A stretch of 64,000 nt of DNA from Hyalangium versicolor (GCF_020103695.1 NZ_JAHXBF010000023.1:21585-85584), one strand, 5' to 3'. Shown: positions 52,632-62,836, counted from the first letter of the stretch. The notes: generated by a model not told the origin, from the sequence alone. Made by a program: numbers and translations.

Positions 52632-55600
52632 ATGCAGGCCATACCGGGATACCGCATCGAGGAGAAGCTGCACCAGAGCTCGGGCTCGGTGCTCCACCGC
52701 GCCTACTCGGAGCGGGAGGGACGCTTCGTCCTCCTGAAGACGCCGGTGGCGGCCTATCCCCTGCCAGCCGAGCTGGCGGGGCTCGAGCGCGAGCACGAGA
52801 TCGGCCGGATGCTCGAGGCGGAAGGCATTGTCAGACACCTCGAACTCGTCCCTCATGGGCGCTCCTGCACCCTCGTCCTGGAAGACTTTGGCGCGTCCTC
52901 GCTCTCGGACTACCTGGCCACGCAGGGGCCGCTCGAGGTGGGCCGCTTCCTGAACGTGGCGCAGGCACTCACCCGCGCCGTGGAGTCCCTGCACCGCCAC
53001 CAGATCATCCACAAGGACATCTGCCCCGCCAATGTCTTCTACAACCCGCGCAGCGGGCAGGTGAAGCTGGGCAACCTGGGGTTGGCCTCCGTCCTCTCCC
53101 GAGACCGACAGGAGTTCCGCAACCCCGCCCTCATCGAGGGCACGCTGGCCTATATCTCCCCCGAGCAGACCGGACGTATGAACCGCGCCATCGACCACCG
53201 CGCGGACCTGTACGCGCTGGGCGCCACCTTCTATCACCTGCTGGTCGGAGCGCCCCCGTTCGAGGCCCAGGAGGCAGTGGAACTCATCTCCTGTCATATC
53301 GCCCGGCCGCCGCAGCCCCCGCACCTGCGCCGCTCCTCCATCCCCGAGCCCCTCTCCGCCATCCTCTGCAAGCTCCTGGAGAAGAACGCGGAGGACCGGT
53401 ACCAGAGCGCCGCGGGGCTGCTGGCGGATCTCTCCGAGTGCGCTCGCCAGTGGGAGGCTACCAGCCAGATCGTCCCCTTCACGCTGGGCGAGCAGGACGT
53501 CCGCCGGACGCTGAACATCTCCGAGAAGCTCTATGGCCGGGAGGAGGCGCTGGCCACGCTCATGGCGGCCTTCGAGCGTGCCACCTCGGGCCAGGTCGAG
53601 TTGCTGCTCGTGAGCGGCCCCGCCGGCGTGGGAAAGTCCGCCGTGGTGCGGGAGATCCACAAGCGCACCTCCGCCCAGCGCGGCTACTTCGCCTCCGGCA
53701 AGTGCGATCAGATCGGGCAGACGCCCCTGTCCATCTTCATCCAGGTGGTCGCGGAGCTGGCGCGCCAGTTGCTCACGGAGAGCGAGGCACGGCTGGAGCA
53801 GTGGCGGGCCGTCCTGCGCGATGCGGTGAGAGGCAACGGGGAGCTGCTCATCGAGTGGGTCCCCGAGCTGGTGCATGTCCTCCCCGAACAGGCGCCCCCG
53901 CCCGCGCTGCCCTCCGGAGAGGCGCGCCGCCGGTTCGAGACCACGCTCACCCACTTCCTGCTGGCGTTCGCCTCGGCGAAACATCCGCTGATCCTCTTCC
54001 TGGATGATCTGCAGTGGATCGAACCCGCGTCCCTGAGCTTCCTCACCCAACTGGCGACGAACCCCTCCGCCTCGCATCTGCTGATCATCACGGCCTGCCG
54101 TGACGACGAAGTCCTTCCGACGGCTCCCCTGGCGCAGGTGCTCACCGCGCTGGCGCAACGCAGTCCCCGGCACGCGCAGCTCCGCCTGGCGCCCCTGCAA
54201 CTGGAGCACGTGGCGGCGATGGTGGCGGACACCCTGAATTGCGAGGAGGACACCGGGCTCCACCTGGCGGAGCTCATCCTGGAGAAGACAGGCGGCAATC
54301 CCTTCTTCATCACCCAGCTCTTCGACACCCTGCACCAGGAGGGGCTGCTGCGCTTCGACGCCCACGACCGGCGCTGGACGTGGAGCCTGAGTCGGATCCA
54401 GCGGCTGGGGGTCAGCGACAACGTCGTCGACCTCATGGTGAAGAAGATCCTGCGCTACCCCGAGGAGACACAACGGGCGCTCATGCTGGCCAGCAACCTG
54501 GGCAGTACCTTCGACCTGGGCTCGGTCTCCCTCATTCTCGACGCACCCATCCGGAGCGTGGCCCAGTGGCTCTGGGAGCCCGCGCGAGATGGGCTCCTGC
54601 TGCTGCATGATCACCGCCCCCCGTACTCCCTCTGGGCTCGGGAAGAGCGGAAGGATGCCCCCCAGTCCGCGCAGGTCCTCTACCGCTTCGCCCATCTCCG
54701 GGTCCAGGAGGCGGCGCGCTCCCAGATTCCCCCAGATCAGCAGGAGGCGCTCAGCCTGAGGATCGGCCAGCGCCTGATCGAGCACCTCACCCCGGAGCAG
54801 CAGAGCGAGCGCATCTTCGAGCTGGTCAAACACTTCAACCTCGGCAGTGGCCGCATGGCCTCGGCGGAGGAGCGGGCCACCTGTGCCCGGCTGAACCTGA
54901 TGGCCGCGCAGCGCGCCAAGGCCGCCACCGGCTACCGGGCCGCCATCGGCTACCTGCAGCAAGGCATCCGGCTGCTCTCGGAGGAAGCCTGGGACGGGCA
55001 CTTCGAGCTGATGTTCGCGCTCCACCGTGAGCTGCTCGAGTGCGAGTTCCTCGGAGGCCATCTCGAACGGGCCGAGGCGCTGTTCGCGCTCACCGCGAGG
55101 AGGGCGAGGACCCCCGAGCACGTCGGTGACATCTACCCGCTCATGTGCCGCACCTTTCAGACCGCGGCGAGAGCCCAGGAGGGCTTCCAGTTGGGCCGGG
55201 AGGGGCTGCGGCTCCTGGGCGTGGAGTTGCCCACGGAGCCGGACGCGACCTGGGCGCAGCTCGAGGCCCGTGCCGAGGAACTCCAGCGCCTCATGGCGGG
55301 GCGAGACCCCCAGGAGTTCGTGGAGCTGCCGGTGATGCAGGACGGAGGGAAGGCGCGATGCCTCGCCCTGCTGCACGAGACATGGACGTGCGCACTGATG
55401 ATGGGAGAGGTCGTGCCGGCGTACCTGACGGCGCTGCACATGACAGCGCTGTCGCTGAAGCATGGCAACTCGGAGTATTCGGCCTGCGGCTACGTGGCCT
55501 ACGGCATGGTGCTGGCCATGAAGGGGGACTACGCCCGCGCCTACGCCTTCGGGCAACTGGCGAGGACCGTCAGCCAGCGGTTCAAGCATCCGCTGGTCAT

Positions 55601-57989
55601 CTCGAAGGTGAACAACACGTTCGCCAACTTCATCAACCCCTTCTTCAACCCGTTGGGCAGCAACATCCCGCTCTACGAGGAGTCCTTTCAGCATGCGCTG
55701 AAGTCGGGGGACCGCTGGTGGGGCGCCTGGGCCACGGTGTGGATCTGGGTCGTAAAGTTCCTCAAGGGCAGCCCGCTGTCCGAGGTCCACGCGACGGGAG
55801 AGCGCTACCAGGACTATGTCCGGTCCTCCGGGTACGTCCCCCTCCAGGAGACGCTTCGGGTGATGCAGCACCTTGTCCTCCAGCTGCAGGGAAGCACGGA
55901 GCGCGAGGGCTCGGAGCCGGAGGAGTTCCAGGAAGAGGCCGTCGTCCATCGACTCTCGCGGCTCCGCGCGGAGTTCGCCATCCCCTGGTACTACCAGTTG
56001 CTGTCCCTGAGCCTCTATCTCCAGGGCGACTTCGAGGAGGCGCTCCGCACCAACGATGAGGCGGACAAGCGCCGCGAGCTCATCCAGAAGACGATGCACT
56101 ACTCCAGCCACTGCCTGTACCGCGCGCTCATCCTCGCCGCGAGGTGTGCGAAGACTGGCTCCGGGGAACGCCAGGAGCGCCACCGGGAGATCGCATCGCA
56201 TCGCGAGCAACTGCGCGAGTGGGCTGAGCAGTGCCCGGTCAACTACCGGCATGAATTCCTGCTCGTCTCGGCCGAGCATGCACGGCTGACGGGAGACTCA
56301 GATCAGGCGTCGAGGCTGTATGAGGAAGCTCTCGTGTCCGCGCGGGAGACGGGGCACCTGCACCACGAGGCGATCGCCCACGAACTCGCCGGCAAGCACT
56401 ACCTCGAGCTGAGCCGGCCCAAGGCGGCCCGGGGATACTTGCAGGAGGCCCACCTCCTGTACTCCCGCTGGGGAGCCGCCACCAAGGCCGCGAGCCTGGA
56501 GGCGAACCACCCCGAGATCTTCGGCACCTCGCAGTCCCAGGCACCCGCACGGGCGGTGGGAGATTCCTCGCGTCTGCAGGCCGAGCGCATCGATCTGGCC
56601 ACCGTCATGAAGGCGGCCCAGGCGCTCTCGGGAGAGATCGTCCTCGGCCGGTTGATGGAGCGCATCGTCCGCATCGGAATGGAGAACGCGGGGGCGCGCC
56701 GCGGCATGTTGATCCTGGAGCGAGAAGGACGGCTGCTCGTCGAGGCCACTGTCTCGCTGGAGGCGGACACCGTCCAGGTTCAGCAGTCGGCTCCGCTGGA
56801 GCGCTACCCCGAGGTCCCTCGCAGCGTCATCCAGTTCGTCCACCGGACGGGGAAGACGGTGGTGCTCGACGATGCCATGAATGATGCCTCCTTCCGGGCC
56901 GATCCCGACATTGCCTCGCGGCGGGTCCGGTCGGTGCTCTGCCTGCCGGCGGTGGGACAGGCGTGGCGGCGAGGCGTCCTCTACCTGGAGAACAACCTGA
57001 CCGTCGGCGCGTTCACGCCGGAGCGGGCCCACACCCTGCAACTGCTGTCCACCCAGGCGGCCATCTCGCTGGAGAACGCCGTGCTCTACGAGACGCTGGA
57101 GCAGCGAGTCCAGGCGAGGACGTACGAGCTGACGGAGAAGAACGAGACGCTGGCGGCCACCCTCCACGAGCTGCGGGAGACCCAGGATCAACTCATCACG
57201 CAGAGCCGGCTGGCGGCGCTCGGTTCGCTCACCGCGGGCATCGCCCATGAAATCCGCAATCCGTTGAACTTCATCCACAACTTCTCCGAGCACACGATGG
57301 AGCTCTGCGATGAGCTCCTCGGGGATCTCCCGCGGCTCGCGCCGGGGCTCGAGCCTGGTAGGGCAGAGGCGTTGCAGGAGATCGGAACGAGCATGAAGGC
57401 CAGCCTGGCCAAGGTGGTCGAGCATGGGGCTCGGGCTTCCCGGATCATCGGCTCGATGCTGCAGCACGCGCGAGGCATCTCCAGCGAGCGGACGGAGACA
57501 GACCTCAACCTCCTGCTTCGGGAGTCCGCGGCCCTGGCCCAGCAGGCGGCGCAAGCGAGCGATCCGGCCTTCCGCGTGACGATTCACACGGAGCTGGATG
57601 AGTCACTCGGACTGATGAAGGTGTCGCAACAGGAGGTGGGGCAGGTACTGCTGAACCTCTTGAACAACGCGTGCTTCGCGGTCCATGCGAAGCGGAAGGC
57701 GAAGGCGGGACAGGGCTATGTGCCCGAGATCCTGCTCAAGAGCCGCGGCCTGGGGAGCGCCGTGGAGCTTCGCATCCGAGACAACGGCACGGGCATCCCG
57801 GCCGCCGTCCGAAACCGCATCTTCGAGCCCTTCTTCACGACAAAGCCCGCGGGAGAGGGCACCGGGCTCGGCCTGTCGCTGAGTCGGGAGATCATCGAGC
57901 AGGGCAACAAGGGGACGCTCCGGCTCGAGACGCAGGAGGGTGAGTTCGCGGAGTTCATCCTCACGCTGCCACGAGGGACACAGCCATGA
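52632..57989 (+). CDS. Trifunctional Ser/Thr kinase - AAA/TPR - GAF - histidine kinase
   Basis: A 1785-aa protein from ATG 52632. It has a Hanks-type kinase domain (about 5-275), with catalytic HKDICPAN at His127/Asp129 but NLG (Asn148) in place of DFG. An AAA/ATPase module follows: Walker A GPAGVGKSA near 328, Walker B LILFLDDLQW near 455. Then come a long helical TPR-like region to about 1310 and a GAF domain near 1325-1490 (LEREGRLLVEATVSLE). Last is a histidine kinase with GIAHEIRNPLNF (His1539), N-box LLNLLNNAC, DNGTGIP and GTGLGLSLS. Such giants integrate several signals and occur in myxobacteria and cyanobacteria. The AAA/TPR part may sense or oligomerise. The upstream open frame to 51012 is antisense and not coding. 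Confidence 0.95.
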   Translation: MQAIPGYRIEEKLHQSSGSVLHRAYSEREGRFVLLKTPVAAYPLPAELAGLEREHEIGRMLEAEGIVRHLELVPHGRSCTLVLEDFGASSLSDYLATQGPLEVGRFLNVAQALTRAVESLHRHQIIHKDICPANVFYNPRSGQVKLGNLGLASVLSRDRQEFRNPALIEGTLAYISPEQTGRMNRAIDHRADLYALGATFYHLLVGAPPFEAQEAVELISCHIARPPQPPHLRRSSIPEPLSAILCKLLEKNAEDRYQSAAGLLADLSECARQWEATSQIVPFTLGEQDVRRTLNISEKLYGREEALATLMAAFERATSGQVELLLVSGPAGVGKSAVVREIHKRTSAQRGYFASGKCDQIGQTPLSIFIQVVAELARQLLTESEARLEQWRAVLRDAVRGNGELLIEWVPELVHVLPEQAPPPALPSGEARRRFETTLTHFLLAFASAKHPLILFLDDLQWIEPASLSFLTQLATNPSASHLLIITACRDDEVLPTAPLAQVLTALAQRSPRHAQLRLAPLQLEHVAAMVADTLNCEEDTGLHLAELILEKTGGNPFFITQLFDTLHQEGLLRFDAHDRRWTWSLSRIQRLGVSDNVVDLMVKKILRYPEETQRALMLASNLGSTFDLGSVSLILDAPIRSVAQWLWEPARDGLLLLHDHRPPYSLWAREERKDAPQSAQVLYRFAHLRVQEAARSQIPPDQQEALSLRIGQRLIEHLTPEQQSERIFELVKHFNLGSGRMASAEERATCARLNLMAAQRAKAATGYRAAIGYLQQGIRLLSEEAWDGHFELMFALHRELLECEFLGGHLERAEALFALTARRARTPEHVGDIYPLMCRTFQTAARAQEGFQLGREGLRLLGVELPTEPDATWAQLEARAEELQRLMAGRDPQEFVELPVMQDGGKARCLALLHETWTCALMMGEVVPAYLTALHMTALSLKHGNSEYSACGYVAYGMVLAMKGDYARAYAFGQLARTVSQRFKHPLVISKVNNTFANFINPFFNPLGSNIPLYEESFQHALKSGDRWWGAWATVWIWVVKFLKGSPLSEVHATGERYQDYVRSSGYVPLQETLRVMQHLVLQLQGSTEREGSEPEEFQEEAVVHRLSRLRAEFAIPWYYQLLSLSLYLQGDFEEALRTNDEADKRRELIQKTMHYSSHCLYRALILAARCAKTGSGERQERHREIASHREQLREWAEQCPVNYRHEFLLVSAEHARLTGDSDQASRLYEEALVSARETGHLHHEAIAHELAGKHYLELSRPKAARGYLQEAHLLYSRWGAATKAASLEANHPEIFGTSQSQAPARAVGDSSRLQAERIDLATVMKAAQALSGEIVLGRLMERIVRIGMENAGARRGMLILEREGRLLVEATVSLEADTVQVQQSAPLERYPEVPRSVIQFVHRTGKTVVLDDAMNDASFRADPDIASRRVRSVLCLPAVGQAWRRGVLYLENNLTVGAFTPERAHTLQLLSTQAAISLENAVLYETLEQRVQARTYELTEKNETLAATLHELRETQDQLITQSRLAALGSLTAGIAHEIRNPLNFIHNFSEHTMELCDELLGDLPRLAPGLEPGRAEALQEIGTSMKASLAKVVEHGARASRIIGSMLQHARGISSERTETDLNLLLRESAALAQQAAQASDPAFRVTIHTELDESLGLMKVSQQEVGQVLLNLLNNACFAVHAKRKAKAGQGYVPEILLKSRGLGSAVELRIRDNGTGIPAAVRNRIFEPFFTTKPAGEGTGLGLSLSREIIEQGNKGTLRLETQEGEFAEFILTLPRGTQP

Positions 57990-58111
57990 ACGACCGGGTG
58001 CTGGGCATCTCGGCCCGCTCCCTGTCGGGAGACGCCACGCGCGTCACCCTGCGCGTGTGCAAACCCGGACTGCTCCGCACCCTCAAAAGCGCTGAGCAAA
58101 GTGCTTCTTGA
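57986..58111 (+). pseudogene. Truncated ORF coupled to the trifunctional kinase gene
   Basis: An ATG overlaps the kinase stop (ATGA), the pattern seen for operon partners, but the product stops after 41 residues (MNDRVLGISARSL, then TRVTLRVCKPGLL) where it meets the 3' end of the opposing SRPBCC gene. It looks like the 5' stub of a lost downstream gene rather than a complete protein. Confidence 0.5.
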
Positions 58112-58550
58112 GGGCGACCACCTCCTGCGCGGTGAGCCCCGCCAGGAAGGGCGCCACCTTCGCTGGGTCGTTGCCCGGTGCCACCGCGAAGTCCCGGACC
58201 CAATCCAGGAACGTCTTGCCAGGCTCGCTCGTGATGGGCCGCAACTGGTACGTCGCGATGTAGCCGGTGATACCCACGGCCTGCCCAATCATCCGGTACG
58301 TCACGGAGTGCTCCGTCTCGGACCTGCCGACAACTTCCTCGAGGATGGTCTCTCCCGACGGCTGGAGCGTGAACTGGAAGCGGGAGGGGATGTTCTCCGC
58401 CGAGCCGCCCTCCACCCAGCCGTGGCCTTTGACAGCCTCGCCGAAGACCAGCGGCAACAGGCGCACGAGGTCTCGGACGACCGGCCATACCTCCTCGATC
58501 GGCGCATCCAGTACCGCAGAGTCGTAGACACGGTATTTCGCTTCGAGCAT
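58083..58550 (-). CDS. SRPBCC (START-like) family protein
   Basis: This 155-aa protein has the family start-strand pattern YRVYDSAVLDAPIEEVWPVVRDL, a central GETILEEVVGR and a C-terminal helix (GLTAQEVVALKKHF). SRPBCC folds have a deep hydrophobic pocket and bind lipids, polyketides or act in hydroxylation and cyclisation; substrate unknown. ATG 58550 has a G-rich ribosome site just upstream. It is convergent with the truncated kinase partner. Confidence 0.85.
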   Translation of the reverse strand: MLEAKYRVYDSAVLDAPIEEVWPVVRDLVRLLPLVFGEAVKGHGWVEGGSAENIPSRFQFTLQPSGETILEEVVGRSETEHSVTYRMIGQAVGITGYIATYQLRPITSEPGKTFLDWVRDFAVAPGNDPAKVAPFLAGLTAQEVVALKKHFAQRF

Positions 58551-58661
58551 GGAAGTCCCCCCCAACTGCGTGGAACGGCCCGAAGCGCGATCGCCGCGCG
58601 GCGGGCCACTGGGATGTTACGTCATTCCTCTGGATGGGTGGACTCGCGCTAGGGTTCGCCC

Positions 58662-59168
58662 ATGCTCCGCTCCTCTCTGCTCTCGCGAAACCTTCCCACC
58701 TTGCGCGCGGCCATCGCGCTGATGCTGACGCTCTCCGTGGCTCCCATCTCCCTGGCCGGAGAGGACGGCCCGCCCGTTCCGGAGAAGACGCAGGTGAACG
58801 ATGCCAAGGCCCGCGAGCAACTCCTGGGCGAGCACACCCTGACGCTTCAGTGGCTCTCGGACGACCCGAAGCCGGGCAAGGCCCAGGTCACCGAGGAAGG
58901 GGGCCTCCTGAAGCTGCGCGGCGAGCAGCGGACCCCGAAGGGCTTCCTCAAGGTGGACGGCGTCATCGAGCGCGTGGACGCCAAGTCCTTCGTCTTCGTG
59001 GGCCGGGTCGACATGCAGGTGGATTACCTCTACGAGGGCAAGGAGTGCCCGCGCGCGGGCCGCTTCACCTTCCGCATCACCGGCAAGCGCCGCTACTGGC
59101 GCCTGAAGGAGATGGAGAGCCCCTGCGAGAAGGACCACGTCGACTACGTGGATCTTTTCATGCGCTGA
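58662..59168 (+). CDS. Secreted hypothetical protein
   Basis: This 168-aa protein has a signal peptide (AAIALMLTLSVAPISLAG) and a compact mature domain of beta strands (HTLTLQWLSDDPKPGKAQV, DAKSFVFVGRVDMQVDYLYEG, RFTFRITGKRRYWRL). The two mature Cys residues (KECPRAG, SPCEKD) may pair. I do not recognise it. It is divergent from the SRPBCC gene and 115 bp before the helicase, and could be conserved among myxobacteria. Confidence 0.75.
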   Translation: MLRSSLLSRNLPTLRAAIALMLTLSVAPISLAGEDGPPVPEKTQVNDAKAREQLLGEHTLTLQWLSDDPKPGKAQVTEEGGLLKLRGEQRTPKGFLKVDGVIERVDAKSFVFVGRVDMQVDYLYEGKECPRAGRFTFRITGKRRYWRLKEMESPCEKDHVDYVDLFMR

Positions 59169-59283
59169 GCTCGGAGCGCCCCCTCGCAACCTGTCAGCCA
59201 CCAGGCACAGCGGGAGCCGTGCTCGGCCTCTCGAGGAGTCAACCCCCAGAGCGGAAGGCGGCGATCGAGGTTAGACTTCGCCC

Positions 59284-61725
59284 ATGCATTCCCGCCCATC
59301 CAGCCCGTCGTCTGTTGTCGTGGCGGAGCTGGGGCCGACGAATACAGGCAAGACCCACCGCGCCATCGAGCGCATGCTCGAACACGACACCGGCATGATG
59401 GGCCTGCCCCTGCGCCTGCTCGCTCGGGAAGTCTACGACCGGGTGACCGCTCGGGTGGGCGAGGGGCGGGTCGCGCTGATGACGGGCGAAGAGAAGCGCC
59501 TGCCTCCCCGCCCCGACTATTGGATCTGCACGGTCGAGGCGATGCCAACCGATCGGCCGGTCGACTTCCTCGCCGTCGATGAGATCCAACTCGCGGCACA
59601 CCGCGAGCGCGGGCACGTCTTCACGGACCGGCTGCTCCATGCCCGCGGGCGACGGGAGACGTGGTTCCTCGGCGCGGAGACGATGCGGCCCATGGTCCAG
59701 GCGCTCATCCCCCACGCGTCGATGAAGCGCGCCACCCGCCTGTCCCAGCTTCGCTACGCCGGGCCGCGCTCGCTGAAGAGCCTTCCTCCGCGCTCGGCCG
59801 TGGTCGCGTTCTCCGCCGACCGCGTATACGAGCTCGCCGAGTCCCTGCGCCGCCTGCGAGGCGGAGTCGCCGTGGTGCTGGGGGCGCTCTCCCCTCGGAC
59901 GCGCAATGCCCAGGTGGCGATGTATCAGGCCGGAGAGGTGCAGTACCTCGTGGCCACCGATGCCATTGGCATGGGGCTGAACCTCGACCTCAACCACGTG
60001 GCCTTCGCGGCGCTCTCCAAGTACGACGGCGCCGAGCAGAGAGAACTCTTCCCGGACGAGCTGGCCCAGATCGCGGGCCGCGCGGGCCGTCACTTGAATG
60101 ACGGGAGCTTTGGCATCCTGAACTCGCTGCCCGAGCTGCCTCCCCGGCTCGTCTCGGCCATCGAGTCCCACCGATTCTCATCGGTGCGCAATCTGATCTG
60201 GCGCAGTGCGGCCCTGGATTTCTCGAGCCCGGAAGCCCTACTCGATTCGCTGTCGCGAGCCCCCAACCACAACGCCTTCGTCCGGGTGGAGCGCGCGGAC
60301 GACTTCGATGCGCTCCGGGAGCTCTCGCACGTCCCAGCCGTTCGCGACATCGCCACCCGCCGGCCCATGGTCGAGCTGCTGTGGGAGGTCTGCCAGATTC
60401 CGGACTTCCGCAAGGGCCTCTTCGGCCAGCACGTCGCGCTGCTGCGTGAGACGTTCCTCCAGCTCTCCGCGGGCGATGGGAAGCTGGAACAGGACTGGCT
60501 GGCCCGACAGGTGGCGCCGCTCGATGACATCTCGGGAGACATCCACACGCTGATGGATCGACTGGCGGCCATCCGCATCTGGACGTACATCAGCCATCGC
60601 TCGAGCTGGCTGCACGACGCCGAGCACTGGCAGGAGCGCACCCGCCACATCGAGGACGCACTGGGCGACGCCCTTCATGAGCGGCTCGTGGAGCGCTTCG
60701 TCCAGCGGGCCGCGCGCAGGAGTGCACGCCGATTCGTGAGACCCGCAGCCCACCCTGCTCCTGGCTCGGACAGCCCCTTCGCCAAGCTGGGACACCTGCT
60801 GGGTGAGGTGCCGAGCACGGACGGCACCGCGATGACGGAGGAGCAGTTCGTCCAGCGCGTGGTCGACGCGACGCATGAAGCCTTCGAGGTGGACGCATCC
60901 GGGAGCATCTCCTTCGAGGGCCAGCCCCTGGCCCGGCTGGTTCGCGGGAAGGACCGGCGCTCACCGCAGTTGGCACTCGCGGAGCCGGAGGTCTGGACCG
61001 GAGGCGCGCGGCGCCTTCTCGAGCGCCGCCTGGTGGCCCTGGCGAGGGATCTCGTCACCGAGGCCATGGGAGGATTCCCGGCTGAGGCCCTCACCGGAGC
61101 GGGCCGATCTCCGGCGCTGCGGGGTCTGGCCTACCGTCTGGCGGAGGGGCTGGGGGTGATCTCCCAAGGAGAGGCTCGCGAGCAGTGGCCGCTCCTGGAG
61201 GAGGAGGAACGAAAGCGATTGAGGGAGGTGGGCGTCCGCGAGGGGCAGCGCTTCCTCTACGTCTCCGAAGCGCTCGCGCCCCATGCGCTCGATCGGCGCT
61301 GCATGCTGACGTCCCTGTTCCTCCAGGGCCCGTCACCCCAGGGTGTTCCGCGAGAACCCGTGCTCCCGGTCGCTGCGTTTGGCGGCCGGAATGCGCGTGC
61401 CTTCGGATACGAAGTGCTCTTCGGCACCGTGGCGTTGAGGATCGACATCGTCGAGCGGCTCGGCGAGGCGCTGCGCCACCCGCAAGGCCCCCAGCAGGCG
61501 CACACGCTCATGCAGCAACTGCGTCTGGAGAGCAGTGTCCGCTCACGAATCCTTCGAGAGCTCGGGGGACAGCCCGGGGGCGCGGCACCGAAGAGGCGGC
61601 GACGAAGGCGGCGCGGAAAGAGCGGGAACGGGACGAACAGCGCGCAGGGAGAGAACCGCTCCGGTCAGGAGAGAACCTCGGCCCGCAACTCCGGGAAGAC
61701 CTTGGACACCTTGCCGAGCAGATAG
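59284..61725 (+). CDS. Suv3-like DExD/H RNA helicase
   Basis: This 813-aa protein has Walker A GPTNTGKTH at about 17-25, motif II DEIQ near 98, motif V-like ATDAIGMGLNLDLNHV near 228 and motif VI QIAGRAGRH near 263, the pattern of Suv3/MgpS-type helicases that unwind RNA. The C-terminal half resembles the Suv3 C-terminal region, with additional segments ending in a Lys/Arg-rich tail (KRRRRRRR) likely to bind RNA. Bacterial homologues are uncommon outside a few phyla. The last 20 codons overlap the 3' end of the convergent oxygenase. Confidence 0.9.
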   Translation: MHSRPSSPSSVVVAELGPTNTGKTHRAIERMLEHDTGMMGLPLRLLAREVYDRVTARVGEGRVALMTGEEKRLPPRPDYWICTVEAMPTDRPVDFLAVDEIQLAAHRERGHVFTDRLLHARGRRETWFLGAETMRPMVQALIPHASMKRATRLSQLRYAGPRSLKSLPPRSAVVAFSADRVYELAESLRRLRGGVAVVLGALSPRTRNAQVAMYQAGEVQYLVATDAIGMGLNLDLNHVAFAALSKYDGAEQRELFPDELAQIAGRAGRHLNDGSFGILNSLPELPPRLVSAIESHRFSSVRNLIWRSAALDFSSPEALLDSLSRAPNHNAFVRVERADDFDALRELSHVPAVRDIATRRPMVELLWEVCQIPDFRKGLFGQHVALLRETFLQLSAGDGKLEQDWLARQVAPLDDISGDIHTLMDRLAAIRIWTYISHRSSWLHDAEHWQERTRHIEDALGDALHERLVERFVQRAARRSARRFVRPAAHPAPGSDSPFAKLGHLLGEVPSTDGTAMTEEQFVQRVVDATHEAFEVDASGSISFEGQPLARLVRGKDRRSPQLALAEPEVWTGGARRLLERRLVALARDLVTEAMGGFPAEALTGAGRSPALRGLAYRLAEGLGVISQGEAREQWPLLEEEERKRLREVGVREGQRFLYVSEALAPHALDRRCMLTSLFLQGPSPQGVPREPVLPVAAFGGRNARAFGYEVLFGTVALRIDIVERLGEALRHPQGPQQAHTLMQQLRLESSVRSRILRELGGQPGGAAPKRRRRRRRGKSGNGTNSAQGENRSGQERTSARNSGKTLDTLPSR

Positions 61726-62717
61726 TCCCCGTAGGTTCCACGGAAGGTGTGGACGCTCTGTCCATCCCAACGCTCGGACTGATCATCCGAGGCGGCGCTC
61801 CCCAGGGCCGCCGCTTCGATGGGATGAACCTCGGCGGTCCAGCCCGGATCGAAGAAGAGCGGCAGGGACAGACGGTCCCGCCCGGCGCGGTTCTGCACCC
61901 GGTGCGGCGTCGAGCGATAGACGCCTCGGGTCATGCGGTCGAGCATGTCGCCGATGTTGCACACAAACGAGTCCGGCACCGGCGGCGCTTCCACCCACCG
62001 CACCTTGCCGCCCGCTCGAGACTTCACCTGGAGTCCTCCGGCATCGTCCTGCTTGAGGATGGTGAGCACACCGTAGTCCGTGTGCTCGCCCACGCCCCAG
62101 ACGGGCTGCCCGTCCTCGGCCAACTCCGGGCCGGGCGGGTAGTTGAAGATGCGGAAGAGCACCAGCGGATCCCCGGTGTAGCGCGCGGCGAAGTAGTCCG
62201 AGTCCAGGCCCAGGCTGAGCGCAATCCCACTCATGAGCGAGTGTCCCAGCCGGGTCAGCGCGGACATGTACTCGAGGATGGCTTCACGCAGCCCGGCCGG
62301 ATCGCGAGGGAAGAGGTTCGGCCCATGCAGCGGCGTCCCCGCGCGGACGAGCGGGTGCTCCGGCCCCAGCTCGGTGCCAAGATAGAGGCCCTCCTTGCGA
62401 TCAGGCCGCCCGGAGGTGAGCTCCCCGCCGACAGGGAAGTACCCACGCCAGGCACGGCCGCCCAAGGCCATGCGGATGGCCATCTTCTCCTCGAGCGGGA
62501 GCGCGAAGAAGCGCCGGCTCAGCTCCTCCAAACGCCTCTGGAGCCCAGCGTCGACGCCGTGCCCGACGACATAGAAGAAGCCGCTCTCGCGACAGGCCTC
62601 GCCAATCCGGGCAGCGACGGCGCGGCGAGCGGCAAGGCTCGAGGAGGTATCGACCAGGGCTCGGACATCCACCACGGGGACGCGGTCGAACCCATCGGCG
62701 GCGGGTATGGCGTTCAT
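61665..62717 (-). CDS. 2-oxoglutarate/Fe(II)-dependent oxygenase (isopenicillin N synthase-like)
   Basis: A 350-aa protein. The Fe ligands are His and Asp in WGVGEHTDYGVLTI and a distal His in YRSTPHRVQN, with Arg in RLSLPLFFDP for 2-oxoglutarate; the N-terminal helix (VPVVDVRAL) begins the DIOX_N domain. These enzymes hydroxylate or cyclise small molecules. ATG 62717 is preferred; GTG 62735 is also in frame. The gene is convergent with the helicase and overlaps it by 61 bp. Substrate unknown. Confidence 0.9.
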   Translation of the reverse strand: MNAIPAADGFDRVPVVDVRALVDTSSSLAARRAVAARIGEACRESGFFYVVGHGVDAGLQRRLEELSRRFFALPLEEKMAIRMALGGRAWRGYFPVGGELTSGRPDRKEGLYLGTELGPEHPLVRAGTPLHGPNLFPRDPAGLREAILEYMSALTRLGHSLMSGIALSLGLDSDYFAARYTGDPLVLFRIFNYPPGPELAEDGQPVWGVGEHTDYGVLTILKQDDAGGLQVKSRAGGKVRWVEAPPVPDSFVCNIGDMLDRMTRGVYRSTPHRVQNRAGRDRLSLPLFFDPGWTAEVHPIEAAALGSAASDDQSERWDGQSVHTFRGTYGDYLLGKVSKVFPELRAEVLS

Positions 62718-62836
62718 GGTGAGAATCTTATCCACAAGACCTGCGGCGCTTCACGCGAGGCGACAGCGGGATGATCTCCGCGGCCGCGTAGTCCCTCCCC
62801 CTCCACCGGCAGGCGCCTACGCGCTCCGGGCCACCG

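Noticed and set aside
52593..56279. 1228-codon minus-strand frame
   Set aside because: It is antisense to the trifunctional kinase, whose motifs are unambiguous.
62735..62836. Promoter search between the oxygenase and amidase genes
   Set aside because: No convincing -35/-10 or operator pattern; the gap is only about 120 bp and the two genes may be co-transcribed.
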